Source: CAG-877 sp045627525
GTDB lineage: Bacteria; Bacillota_I; Bacilli_A; RF39; UBA660
Reading direction: 5' to 3'
Length of the DNA stretch: 64,000 nucleotides
Assembly: GCA_045627525.1 (NCBI GenBank)
Contig: JAZQNW010000001.1
Span: forward strand, 1 to 64,000
Below the pieces are notes generated by a model that was not told the origin of the DNA, did no database searches, and was given only the letters and a program-made list of their open reading frames with translations. Made by a program: the position numbers and the translations under genes. Each line of letters starts with the position of its first letter. Within the stretch, counting starts at the first letter, position 1. Of the stretch, positions 16,881 through 24,541 are shown one piece after another.

Positions 16881-17753
16881 TTATTTTTTTATCTTTACCG
16901 GATTAACATGTATAACAGTTAAATATATTTCAGGAAATTTTTCATCAATTTCTTCTTCTAAATGATTAGCAATATCATGGCTTTCAAATGTTGACAAATT
17001 ACCATCTACAAAAATAGTAAAAGAAATTTGATATTGATATCCTACTGGTGTTGAATTAAAATGATTTATCTTTATAACTTCATCATGACTTTCTATTAAT
17101 TTAATGACCTTATCACGGGTATTATCATCTATTGATTTATCCATTAAAACATCATAACTTTCTAAAAATATTTTTATCGCAACAATAAATATCCAAGCCG
17201 AAATAGCTATACCAACAATACCATCAACAAAATATATTCCATAAAGATTACAAATACATGCTATTAAATTAGAAAATGTAATAACACAGTCATTACGATG
17301 ATCCATTGAGTTAGCTTTTATCAACAAATTATTATACTTTTTACATAAGTGCCTAGTATATAAAAATAAACTTAATTTCACTAAAATAGTAATTAAACAA
17401 ACTACTACTAACCATATTGAAAAATGATAACTACTACCATCAATTAATGAAATAATTGAAGCTTTACCCACAGTAAATGCCATAACTCCAATAGTTATAC
17501 TGATAAGCATAGAATATATATATTCAGCTTTACCATGACCCAAATTATGATCTTTATCACCTGGTCGTGAAGCTATTCTATTACCTACATAAGTCATTAT
17601 TGAAGAAAATATATCACCTGCACTATTAAATGCATCTGCAATCATTGCTTGGCTATGAGTAACAAATCCAATAATACCCTTTATTATAAGTAAAAATACA
17701 TTACCTATCATCCCTAAAAAACTAGCTTTTTTTATTTCCTTAAATTTTTCCAT
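16881..17753 (-). CDS. Cation diffusion facilitator (CDF) transporter
   Basis: 290 aa, with six TM helices in the first ~205 residues and a C-terminal cytoplasmic ZT-dimer-like domain. Metal-site residues are visible in MIADAFNSAGDIFSS (Asp...Asp with the NS signature) and MDHRNDC of TM5, plus the HNLGHGKAEY loop. Family members export Zn, Mn or Fe in exchange for protons. The Asp-rich site fits Zn, Mn or Fe but does not decide among them. GGAGGTATT precedes the ATG. It is 24 bases downstream of the methyltransferase, but a terminator-like hairpin lies between. Confidence 0.88.
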   Translation of the reverse strand: MEKFKEIKKASFLGMIGNVFLLIIKGIIGFVTHSQAMIADAFNSAGDIFSSIMTYVGNRIASRPGDKDHNLGHGKAEYIYSMLISITIGVMAFTVGKASIISLIDGSSYHFSIWLVVVCLITILVKLSLFLYTRHLCKKYNNLLIKANSMDHRNDCVITFSNLIACICNLYGIYFVDGIVGIAISAWIFIVAIKIFLESYDVLMDKSIDDNTRDKVIKLIESHDEVIKINHFNSTPVGYQYQISFTIFVDGNLSTFESHDIANHLEEEIDEKFPEIYLTVIHVNPVKIKK

Positions 17754-17765
17754 AATACCTCCAAC

Positions 17766-17794
17766 AAAAAAATAGAATTAATCTACTTTTTTTA
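17766..17794 (-). terminator. Terminator after the methyltransferase gene
   Basis: AGTAGA/TCTATT hairpin (one G-U pair) with flanking A and T runs, at the stop of the 17778-18458 gene. Confidence 0.6.
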
Positions 17795-18458
17795 TTACTA
17801 CACACATAGATGTATTAAAATCAGGAATTCTATCTGAAATCCATTTTTCTCTAATTAGTAATTTAGAATCTTTTAATTCTTTCTCTAATTGATTCCAATC
17901 AACAATTTTACAAGATGTTGCAGCAACTATAATTTCTTCATCTGTATTCACATTAATCCTTTTAACATCATTAAATGCATCATTAATATTTGATTCATAC
18001 TTTTCTTCACCATCACCCATGGTAGTAATAAAAGCAATTCCATTTTTTTCTAGATGATCATAAATAAAATCAAAATATTTTCTTCGATGTACACTATCAA
18101 CAAACATATGAACAACAGCAACAGAATAAATAAATTTAAATTTTTCATCTAATTTATCTTCAATAATATCAAATTGTCTAAATTCATTAATATATTTATC
18201 ATAAGTAATTTCATTACATTTATTAATAACATTTTGTGAATAATCAATAGCTAAAAGATTGTAACCATTATCAAGTAAATATATTGCGTCTCTTCCTTCA
18301 CCACAACCTAAATCTAATATCTTATCTTCTTTAGTAATACCATTTCTATTAATTACATCCATTACTTCTAATGTAGGATGACTTGAACTCCACAAAATAT
18401 TATTATCATGAACTTGTTTATATCTCTTGTCATAGGCTTTATAATAATTTTTATTCAT
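17778..18458 (-). CDS. Class I SAM-dependent methyltransferase
   Basis: 226 aa. The SAM site is ILDLGCGEGRDAIYLL (motif I), with NLLAIDYSQN (motif II acidic residue) and FKFIYSVAVVHMF (motif IV-like). The first 40 residues (DKRYKQVHDNNILWSS) and the overall form resemble TehB/UbiE-type small-molecule methyltransferases. The substrate cannot be determined. AGGTGATT precedes the ATG, and the start is 10 bases after the stop of the SDR gene, so the two are probably one transcript. Confidence 0.8.
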   Translation of the reverse strand: MNKNYYKAYDKRYKQVHDNNILWSSSHPTLEVMDVINRNGITKEDKILDLGCGEGRDAIYLLDNGYNLLAIDYSQNVINKCNEITYDKYINEFRQFDIIEDKLDEKFKFIYSVAVVHMFVDSVHRRKYFDFIYDHLEKNGIAFITTMGDGEEKYESNINDAFNDVKRINVNTDEEIIVAATSCKIVDWNQLEKELKDSKLLIREKWISDRIPDFNTSMCVVIKKVD

Positions 18459-18468
18459 AGAAAATCAC

Positions 18469-19284
18469 CTAATCAAAAAAGTTATGTTTTTTTCCTAAAA
18501 CAAAAGCTTTAAAAAATCTAGCAGCTGCTCTTTTCTTCGATAACCAAGTAAATTGAGCATTATTCTTTTTATTATTAATAATTTTTTCTACCATAAAAGA
18601 AGCTATAGTTTCTGGATAATCACCTAAAATATTATAAGTAAGCTTAGTCTTATCATCCAATTCTATTTTTTCTCCATCGCCTAAAGACGTTGTAATAAAA
18701 TTTGTAATCATAATTCCAGGAGTAATTTTACCTATTAAAACATTAGTGTTAAGAACATCACATTCTTTAGCTAAAGCTTCAGTGTAATAAGTAATTGCTC
18801 TTTTTGAAGTACCATATAACGATAATCCTAACATTTTAGCATCATCACTACCAAAACCTTCAACATTAAATATTTGGCCACTTTTTTGTTTAATCATAAT
18901 TGGCATAATTACTTTAGTACTCAAGGCTACACCTTTTAAATCAATATCTATAAGTCTATTGATTGTTAATTCATCTAATTCCCATAAAGGCTTATTAGGT
19001 TGATTAACACCCGCATTATTAATCCATATATCAATAGTAGGAACTTCTTCTAAAACTGAATTTACCATATTAGTTAAATCATAAACCTTTGTTACATCAA
19101 CAATATAAGATAAAATTAATCCTTTACCATCCACTTTTGATAAATTATTTTTTGCTTCTTCCAAAGCAGATTTAGAGACATCACATAAAACAACATTAAA
19201 ATCATATTCTCTAAATAATTTTATCATTGCATAACCAAAGCCTCTAGCACTACCAGTAATAACAACTGTCTTATTTTTTTTCAT
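18469..19284 (-). CDS. Short-chain dehydrogenase/reductase
   Basis: 271 aa from ATG 19284 (GGAG seven bases upstream); the frame is open 13 codons further. Classical SDR motifs: VVITGSARGFGYA (cofactor site), INNAGVN, and a catalytic Tyr-x-x-x-Lys in LYGTSKRAI. The usual active-site Ser before it falls in the FNVEGFGS region, where its identity is less clear. Asp in VLCDVSK favours NAD. Substrate unknown. The gene follows the 19301 gene closely and precedes the methyltransferase by 10 bases. Confidence 0.82.
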   Translation of the reverse strand: MKKNKTVVITGSARGFGYAMIKLFREYDFNVVLCDVSKSALEEAKNNLSKVDGKGLILSYIVDVTKVYDLTNMVNSVLEEVPTIDIWINNAGVNQPNKPLWELDELTINRLIDIDLKGVALSTKVIMPIMIKQKSGQIFNVEGFGSDDAKMLGLSLYGTSKRAITYYTEALAKECDVLNTNVLIGKITPGIMITNFITTSLGDGEKIELDDKTKLTYNILGDYPETIASFMVEKIINNKKNNAQFTWLSKKRAAARFFKAFVLGKKHNFFD

Positions 19285-19300
19285 AATAAAATCTCCTACT

Positions 19301-20410
19301 TTAATATTTTTTTTCATTTCCAAAATTATTTAAATTCGTAAAAGGAATAATTATTCCTTCTTTATCACTACTTTCAGATTCTTTTTTTACATAATTATCT
19401 CTATATAAAGAATTATCTATTTCTTTTGTAGCAAAAACACGTTTAATATACTTTGTCATATGATTTATACAATCAAGTTCTTCTACTGTACATTCACAAT
19501 CATCATGATATTCACCATCGTAGAATTCATCATATTTTTCAAAGATTGATTCAAGTCCTAACATTCCTACTGACATAAACACTATTTTTCCAGGAAAAAC
19601 ATTACTATAAGGATAGTTATCATCAACATAATATTCTGCTTCTCTTTCTACAGCATCTACACGCCAATTATTAAGTCTATCCATATATTTAGACCAATTT
19701 TGCTTAGTTCTATCCAACTCCCTATTAACATAATCTAATAATTGCTCATGATTTATAACATAAGACCATAAAAAACTATCATATTGACTAATTAAATCAG
19801 TTATAAATCTATTTTTACCCATTTTTTCTAAATCAGAAAAATCAGAAAAATTAGCATGAACTATCTTTTCTAAATTACCATTTCCATATGCTTCTTCCAA
19901 CATCTTTTTTGCTGCAAAACTTTTTATTATTTCACTATCTGGATATTCCAAATAAAAGTAAACAAAACCATTCCCGATATCATTTATACTATCAGGATTT
20001 TCTTCTAACAATTCTTCAATAGAAGATCTAATTTTAACAATTGAAGACAAATAAATAGTATTACAAATATTTGAATATTTATTAGATGATTTAGGTGAAA
20101 GTTCGCTCATCAAAATATTTATTTCAATACATTCTTGATTTCTAAAAGCCCTATTATTCAAAACAGGTTCTACCTCTTCTTCTAAAAATTCAAAATTATC
20201 AGGAAAAAGCTTTATAACACTTTTTACAAAATCTGCATTTTCCTTTAAACTGTCAGAACAAAATTCATACATTTTAATATCCCCAGATTTTTTTAATACT
20301 TGTAACATAAAATCAGGATCATTTTCTAATGCATCTACATCTAGGTCTAAATCATCACCATTTAAATATTTATCAATTATTAATGGACTATATAAAATAC
20401 CCATCTTCAT
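19301..20410 (-). CDS. Protein of unknown function with DUF4116-like N-terminus
   Basis: 369 aa, soluble, acidic, with no TM. The first ~110 residues carry helical repeats of the kind ALENDPDFMLQVLKKSG and KENADFVKSVIKLFPDNF, resembling DUF4116 leucine/valine repeats. The C-terminal half is helical with conserved-looking Trp and Tyr (QNWSKYMDRLNNW) and a Cys pair (DDCECTVEELDC). The start is uncertain among three nearby codons (GTG 20413, ATG 20410, ATG 20404). It is the first gene of a run of three with the SDR and methyltransferase. I cannot assign a function. Confidence 0.55.
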   Translation of the reverse strand: MKMGILYSPLIIDKYLNGDDLDLDVDALENDPDFMLQVLKKSGDIKMYEFCSDSLKENADFVKSVIKLFPDNFEFLEEEVEPVLNNRAFRNQECIEINILMSELSPKSSNKYSNICNTIYLSSIVKIRSSIEELLEENPDSINDIGNGFVYFYLEYPDSEIIKSFAAKKMLEEAYGNGNLEKIVHANFSDFSDLEKMGKNRFITDLISQYDSFLWSYVINHEQLLDYVNRELDRTKQNWSKYMDRLNNWRVDAVEREAEYYVDDNYPYSNVFPGKIVFMSVGMLGLESIFEKYDEFYDGEYHDDCECTVEELDCINHMTKYIKRVFATKEIDNSLYRDNYVKKESESSDKEGIIIPFTNLNNFGNEKKY

Positions 20411-20477
20411 CACCTATCATAATTATAGCAAATATAAATAAAAAAGAAACATAAAACATATCTATTTTACGCAAATA

Positions 20478-20502
20478 AAAAGAGTACATAATACCCTCTT
20501 TA
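20478..20502 (-). terminator. Terminator after the 20518-21156 gene
   Basis: AAAGAGGGTA / TACTCTTT hairpin with one bulge, followed by T residues on the minus strand. Confidence 0.5.
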
Positions 20503-20517
20503 TATCAATATTTAAAC

Positions 20518-21156
20518 TTAATGTTTTGAAATAACTAATTTTTTTACTTTTTGATCTCTAGCTTCTGTTATTTTTTCATAAATATCATCTAAAGATTGAA
20601 TCTTTAAAAATTCTCTTATATCTTTATCATCATAAGCTAAAAACTGACTATCTAATTCATAACTAGGTGTAATCAAATTACGATTATAAAATAATCCAAA
20701 TGAATCTTTGTCTTCATAATGATGATCAGAATAATATGGATCACCACAATATACACTTTCACTATACACTCTACCAACAGCATTATTAATTCTTAAAATA
20801 TCACAATTTATATTATACATACCATCTTTAGAAAGAAAATTATAATGTGAATTGATTTTTAACAAACTATCATCATCTATTAAAAATAGTCTATCCTCAG
20901 ACTTTTCTCCTGATCTTCTTTTTGCTCTTAAGCACTCATCATTTTCAAATAAAGAAAATAAACCATCAATTTCTTCACCATAACTATTTAATAACTGATA
21001 ATTTTTGCCTTTATCTTCATATTCACTTTTAGCATTTAATAATAATTTACAATAAGCATTATAACTTTCTAATAGGTGATACAATTGCTGTGCTCTTTTT
21101 GAGTTTTCCTCTCCTAAGACAATTTCACGTTCTAATCCTTCTAATATTTTACTCAT
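20518..21156 (-). CDS. Hypothetical cytosolic protein
   Basis: 212 aa, preceded by AGGAGG. No signal, TM or known motif. The N-terminal ~70 residues look helical; the middle is rich in Tyr, Asp and His (YCGDPYYSDHHYEDKDSF), and the tail is basic (KVKKLVISKH). It begins 26 bases after the HTH-ATPase-CYTH gene in the same direction and could be cotranscribed with it. Unrecognised family. Confidence 0.55.
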   Translation of the reverse strand: MSKILEGLEREIVLGEENSKRAQQLYHLLESYNAYCKLLLNAKSEYEDKGKNYQLLNSYGEEIDGLFSLFENDECLRAKRRSGEKSEDRLFLIDDDSLLKINSHYNFLSKDGMYNINCDILRINNAVGRVYSESVYCGDPYYSDHHYEDKDSFGLFYNRNLITPSYELDSQFLAYDDKDIREFLKIQSLDDIYEKITEARDQKVKKLVISKH

Positions 21157-21182
21157 ATTAACCTCCTAAAATATATTTTTAT

Positions 21183-22514
21183 CTATTTTGATAAAGTCAT
21201 TTGCTTTGGCATTTTTTTTGCCATTTGATAATTTTTATAATTATCATCAGTAGTTACTTCTTTAATAACTTTTATAAAACTAGGAATATTTATTTCATCA
21301 TTTTCATCAGAAAGTTCAACTTCCATTATTGCTTGACTATCCCACTCGGGATATATATCAATTTCAAAGTATTGATTATTTTCTGATAAGCAATACCTTG
21401 TCTTATGAATTGTATGCAAATTATTATCAGATTCCATTAATAATTTTAAGTAATCATCCTGTGTAAGTTTTCTTTCTGTCTCAATTCTTTTTAAATCCGA
21501 TACTTTCTTCTTTTCAGTTAAGTAATATAAATAATCACCATCAATTCCTCTTGCTCTAATTCGTCTTTCTACATCATCATCACTTTTTAAATATGTTTGT
21601 GCAATGTCTACCTTAGTGCAATTTGGCATACTTTCCAATTGTTTTATATCCGGATAATATATTAAAAATTTTCTTTCAATTTCATAAGGAACATCTTCCC
21701 CTAAAAATGATGTAATTTCAAATAATAATTTTTCTAATTTCTGTTCAAATTCAGTATCATTATCTATAATTCTAAAACGAGGGTGTCCAGTCCATGCTGA
21801 AATAATTTTATCATCTAATTCTCTTGCCTCATCTATACTTTCAATTCTAGCTAAATTATTAGAAAGAGTATAGGCATCTTCTTTTCCCTTAGCAGCTGTT
21901 ACAAGATGAAAAACAGCATCATAAGAATCCCTCTCTTTTACTTCATTAGTTCCAAGTTCCTTTAAAATTTTTTTAAATTCAGCTTCCTTCATGTAAGCTT
22001 TATTATCTAAAATACCTCTATCACATATAATTAATATTTTATTATTCTTCATTTTTTTAGAAGCAGAATCAAATATTTCTTCTTTCATTTTTTGTAATCT
22101 TATTTGAAATAGCTGATAATCATAATTTGTTTCACAAGACCATGGAGTTACGCCATTAGATATTAATTCAGTCGCAGTCTCAGGAACAAACAATATAGTA
22201 TATCCTCTTTTTGAAAAATAATTATTAATCCAATTTAATGCCGTAGTTTTACCTGCACAAGGGCCACCAGTTAAAACAATTTTATTAATTTTACATTCAC
22301 GCTTTTCTTCTTGAGCATCTATCAATTCTTCTAAAGAAACATTATATAGTGCTGCTAGTAATTTTAATTTTTCTAAATTTGGAATAGATTTTCCCATTTC
22401 CCATTTACTAACAGCTTTATCACTTACATTTAGCTGATATGCAACAAATCTTTGAGTTAAATTATTTTCTTTTCTAAGTTTATATAAATAATTTCCAAAA
22501 TCAATATTTTTCAT
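21183..22514 (-). CDS. HTH (XRE) - AAA_28-like NTPase - CYTH phosphohydrolase fusion
   Basis: 443 aa with GGAGGG before the ATG, in three parts. Residues 1-65 are an XRE helix-turn-helix (LRKENNLTQRFVAYQLNVSD, VSKWEMGKS). Residues 75-270 are a P-loop kinase/NTPase of the AAA_28 type: VLTGGPCAGKTTALNWI, FVPETATELI, ICDRGILDNKAYM. From about residue 275 there is a CYTH/triphosphate-tunnel domain: an ExExK-like YEIERKFLI, RRIRARG, LTEKKK and EIDIYPEW, with alternating charged strands. CYTH enzymes hydrolyse inorganic triphosphate, thiamine triphosphate or make cAMP. The fusion suggests a DNA-bound sensor coupling nucleotide or polyphosphate state to transcription, but that is inference. Confidence 0.82.
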   Translation of the reverse strand: MKNIDFGNYLYKLRKENNLTQRFVAYQLNVSDKAVSKWEMGKSIPNLEKLKLLAALYNVSLEELIDAQEEKRECKINKIVLTGGPCAGKTTALNWINNYFSKRGYTILFVPETATELISNGVTPWSCETNYDYQLFQIRLQKMKEEIFDSASKKMKNNKILIICDRGILDNKAYMKEAEFKKILKELGTNEVKERDSYDAVFHLVTAAKGKEDAYTLSNNLARIESIDEARELDDKIISAWTGHPRFRIIDNDTEFEQKLEKLLFEITSFLGEDVPYEIERKFLIYYPDIKQLESMPNCTKVDIAQTYLKSDDDVERRIRARGIDGDYLYYLTEKKKVSDLKRIETERKLTQDDYLKLLMESDNNLHTIHKTRYCLSENNQYFEIDIYPEWDSQAIMEVELSDENDEINIPSFIKVIKEVTTDDNYKNYQMAKKMPKQMTLSK

Positions 22515-22600
22515 CTAAACCCTCCTCACAATTACATTATACAATAAAATAATTACTTTTTCTTAGTTATCACTCTACTTTCGGTAGAATTTAAATTTAA

Positions 22601-22623
22601 ATAAAAAAAGCAGCATAGCTGCT
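22601..22623 (-). terminator. Terminator downstream of the SAM-riboswitch gene
   Basis: AGCAGC (22609-22614) and GCTGCT (22618-22623) with a three-base loop; on the minus strand seven T follow. Confidence 0.8.
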
Positions 22624-22691
22624 ATTTTAATAAAGTCTTATCTAAATTATCAAAACAAGATACTATATATCTTTATAATTGATTCTTTCAT
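22622..22691 (-). pseudogene. Possible remnant of a small gene
   Basis: An AAGGG followed by ATG (22691) opens MKESIIKIYSILF and then a stop. Read with a one-base shift the same DNA continues as YIVSCFDNLDKTLLK to TAG at 22622, directly against a terminator. This looks like the frameshifted end of a small coding region, but it is short and could be chance. Confidence 0.25.
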
Positions 22692-22755
22692 ATCATAATA
22701 CCCTTATACAATATAAGCGTAATGCACCTTGAATAAATTATATATATATGCTTTA

Positions 22756-23037
22756 TTAATCATATTTTTCAAAAATATCATATATTTTTTTAAAATCTTC
22801 TATAGATATATATTTATATGCTAGTGGTTCAGTAAATTTAACTCCTGGCCAACTAAAAGCATATCTTTTACTGTTTAGATTAACAAATAATATATTTCCA
22901 CAAAAATATCCTTTGCATCCCCAGTTACTAAATCCCTTTTCATTTAGATACTTAATAAAATCTGAATTCCAATTCTTATATAATTCATCATCTCTAATAC
23001 CTATAGTACCCTTTCCATAACTCATATAATTTTCCAT
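22756..23037 (-). CDS. Small protein of unknown function under S-box (SAM) control
   Basis: 93 aa from ATG 23037, with GGGAAAGGAG upstream. Soluble, no signal. Notable features are two Cys in GCKGYFCGN, several aromatic residues (NSDFIKYLNEKGFSNWG, YAFSWPGVKF) and a C-terminal helix (EDFKKIYDIFEKY). I recognise no family. The mRNA leader carries a complete S-box aptamer plus a terminator (23065-23203), so expression should fall when S-adenosylmethionine is plentiful. Known S-box targets are methionine/cysteine synthesis or transport and SAM-related genes, so a role in sulfur or methionine metabolism is a reasonable guess. Confidence 0.7.
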   Translation of the reverse strand: MENYMSYGKGTIGIRDDELYKNWNSDFIKYLNEKGFSNWGCKGYFCGNILFVNLNSKRYAFSWPGVKFTEPLAYKYISIEDFKKIYDIFEKYD

Positions 23038-23064
23038 ATTTTCTCCTTTCCCAATAGACACTAT

Positions 23065-23203
23065 CAAGAAAAGAAAACCTTATACGAATGTATAAGGTTA
23101 ATTCGTATTTATCATTCAAAGTATAACTTTGTTGGTTTTACCACCTAACTTAATAGGTTGGTGCAAGATCATTGAGCCAATTCTCTCCCTTGCTCTTGAT
23201 AAT
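23065..23203 (-). promoter_or_regulatory. SAM-I (S-box) riboswitch with terminator/antiterminator
   Basis: On the minus strand P1 is TTATCA (23202-23197) with TGATAA (23113-23108). Inside are the S-box blocks ATCAAGAG, a P2 of GCAAG/CTTGC enclosing GAGA..TTGGCTCAATGA, then CCAACCT...AGGTGGTAAAACC (P3 and J3/4) and a small AAAGT/ACTTT P4. Directly downstream is a strong hairpin AACCTTATAC/GTATAAGGTT (23076-23099) followed by TTTTCTTTT. ATACGAAT just before it can pair with ATTCGTAT inside the hairpin, an antiterminator. Ligand-bound form should terminate. The assignment is by motif and layout. Confidence 0.85.
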
Positions 23204-23218
23204 GTAAATTGTGTATTT

Positions 23219-23248
23219 ATTATAACACAAAAAGAGTTTATAAAACAA
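23219..23248 (-). promoter_or_regulatory. Promoter of the S-box transcript
   Basis: TATAAT (23219-23224, read on the minus strand) with TTGTTT 18 bases upstream (23243-23248), placed just before the aptamer. Confidence 0.65.
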
Positions 23249-23295
23249 CAAATCATTTAAAATATGCCTAGAAAACTTATAAAACTCTTATAAAA

Positions 23296-23392
23296 CAAAA
23301 AGTGCTAGGTCTCTCGACCTAGCTTCAGGGGGTTCGGTTGAATATACTCTCACACATAATCGTGAGAGATATCGGCGTGACATACATCACGC
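23296..23392 (-). ncRNA. Candidate small RNA A (about 97 nt)
   Basis: Bounded on the minus strand by a consensus promoter (23399-23427) and an intrinsic terminator. Three hairpins follow each other: GCGTGA/TCACGC (23375-23392), CTCTCAC/GTGTGAGAG-type (23347-23368), and GCTAGGTC/GACCTAGC (23304-23323, GAGA loop) with CTTTTTGTTTT after it. Between the last two lies an unpaired segment with ACCCCCTGAAG (rc of 23323-23333). No convincing ORF. The C-rich single-stranded stretch resembles that of Gram-positive regulatory sRNAs that mask Shine-Dalgarno sequences. I recognise no Rfam family. Confidence 0.65.
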
Positions 23393-23398
23393 ATCTTA

Positions 23399-23427
23399 AT
23401 AATAAATGATAAAAACAAAAATGTCAA
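23399..23427 (-). promoter_or_regulatory. Promoter of candidate small RNA A
   Basis: TTGACA (23422-23427) and TATTAT (23399-23404) on the minus strand with exactly 17 bases between, outside the upstream coding sequence. Confidence 0.8.
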
Positions 23428-23447
23428 TTGCTATAGATAAAATAATT

Positions 23448-24482
23448 TTATTTTACATCAAACTCATAAATTGTACTAACTGTATTCATATTAAAACTTT
23501 TTATAAAATTGCTATAATCTTCCTCTACACTATAACACAAAATTTCTACTCTTTTTACATGACATTTTTTTGCTTGATTATTCATTTCGTTTATCAACTT
23601 AGTTCCTATTTTATTTCTTCTAAATCCTTCCTTAACATATATTGATAATATTCTCAATATACTAGTACTACTAAAATAATAATCATTTCCATAAGAATAT
23701 CTTTCCGCAATTATCATTCCTAAAACTTCACCATTACTAACATAAGATAAACCAATATAATCATTTCCAGAAAAACATAAATTCTTAAACTGATTTAATG
23801 AAAAAACAGCACCCCTATTAAAAATATCAGGACGTATTTTTCCTCTATATTTTTGAATCTTCATCATCATCTCTCTATAAAAAGCAAAATCGCCACTTTC
23901 AATTTTTCTAATATAATCACTAGGCTTTTTTTTCTTTACAACACATAATAATAAATTATCAAAACCATTTTTTTCTATAGTTACAATAACTAAAGCATTT
24001 GAAACATTATTAACCAATTCTTGTACTTCATTATCTATACTTTTTATTAAATTATTAGATTCATCACTTACATCAATATAACTATATATTAATTTAGTAA
24101 CATTACTCTTACTTAATGAAACTATTCTATTATAAGCTTCTTCTCTATTTTTATAAGGTAAAATACCATCAGGAAAAACACCATATGCATATTTATTATC
24201 TACACTATTTATTTTATCTAATAAATTAAAACTTAAAAAATCATTTCTATTATTATTACTATTACCAATCTCCATTAATAAATTTTGATATAAATAACAA
24301 TCAGGTGATAAAGTATCCAATATATCTTCTTTTGAAAAACCATTTATATGTAATACGATAATATTAGTATAGTCTTCTTCTTTTAGACATTGATATATTT
24401 GTCTTATAGTTTTAGTATCAGTATCTATACCAAAACTCTTTAAAATAGTACTAGCTAAATTATGCATATTATGATTTAACAT
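23448..24482 (-). CDS. GNAT acetyltransferase with N-terminal phosphatase-like domain
   Basis: 344 aa. The last ~130 residues are a GNAT domain: GEVLGMIIAERY, then LRILSIYVKEGFRRNKIGTKLINEMN, which holds the acetyl-CoA-binding R/K-x-x-K-I-G-T motif. The first ~190 residues begin with TNIIVLHINGFSKEDI and have YAYGVFPDGILPYKNREEAYNRI, reminiscent of a degenerate alkaline-phosphatase-like fold; no metal ligands are clear, so this is tentative. Acceptor unknown. The gene is alone between recG and small RNA A. Confidence 0.65.
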   Translation of the reverse strand: MLNHNMHNLASTILKSFGIDTDTKTIRQIYQCLKEEDYTNIIVLHINGFSKEDILDTLSPDCYLYQNLLMEIGNSNNNRNDFLSFNLLDKINSVDNKYAYGVFPDGILPYKNREEAYNRIVSLSKSNVTKLIYSYIDVSDESNNLIKSIDNEVQELVNNVSNALVIVTIEKNGFDNLLLCVVKKKKPSDYIRKIESGDFAFYREMMMKIQKYRGKIRPDIFNRGAVFSLNQFKNLCFSGNDYIGLSYVSNGEVLGMIIAERYSYGNDYYFSSTSILRILSIYVKEGFRRNKIGTKLINEMNNQAKKCHVKRVEILCYSVEEDYSNFIKSFNMNTVSTIYEFDVK

Positions 24483-24508
24483 ATATAATCACCTATATAC
24501 ATTTTAAC

Positions 24509-24537
24509 ATAAAAAAAATAGAATCAAAATTAATTCT
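24509..24537 (-). terminator. Terminator of recG
   Basis: TAGAAT/ATTCTA hairpin flanked by A and T runs just after the recG stop. Confidence 0.6.
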
Positions 24538-24541
24538 ACTT

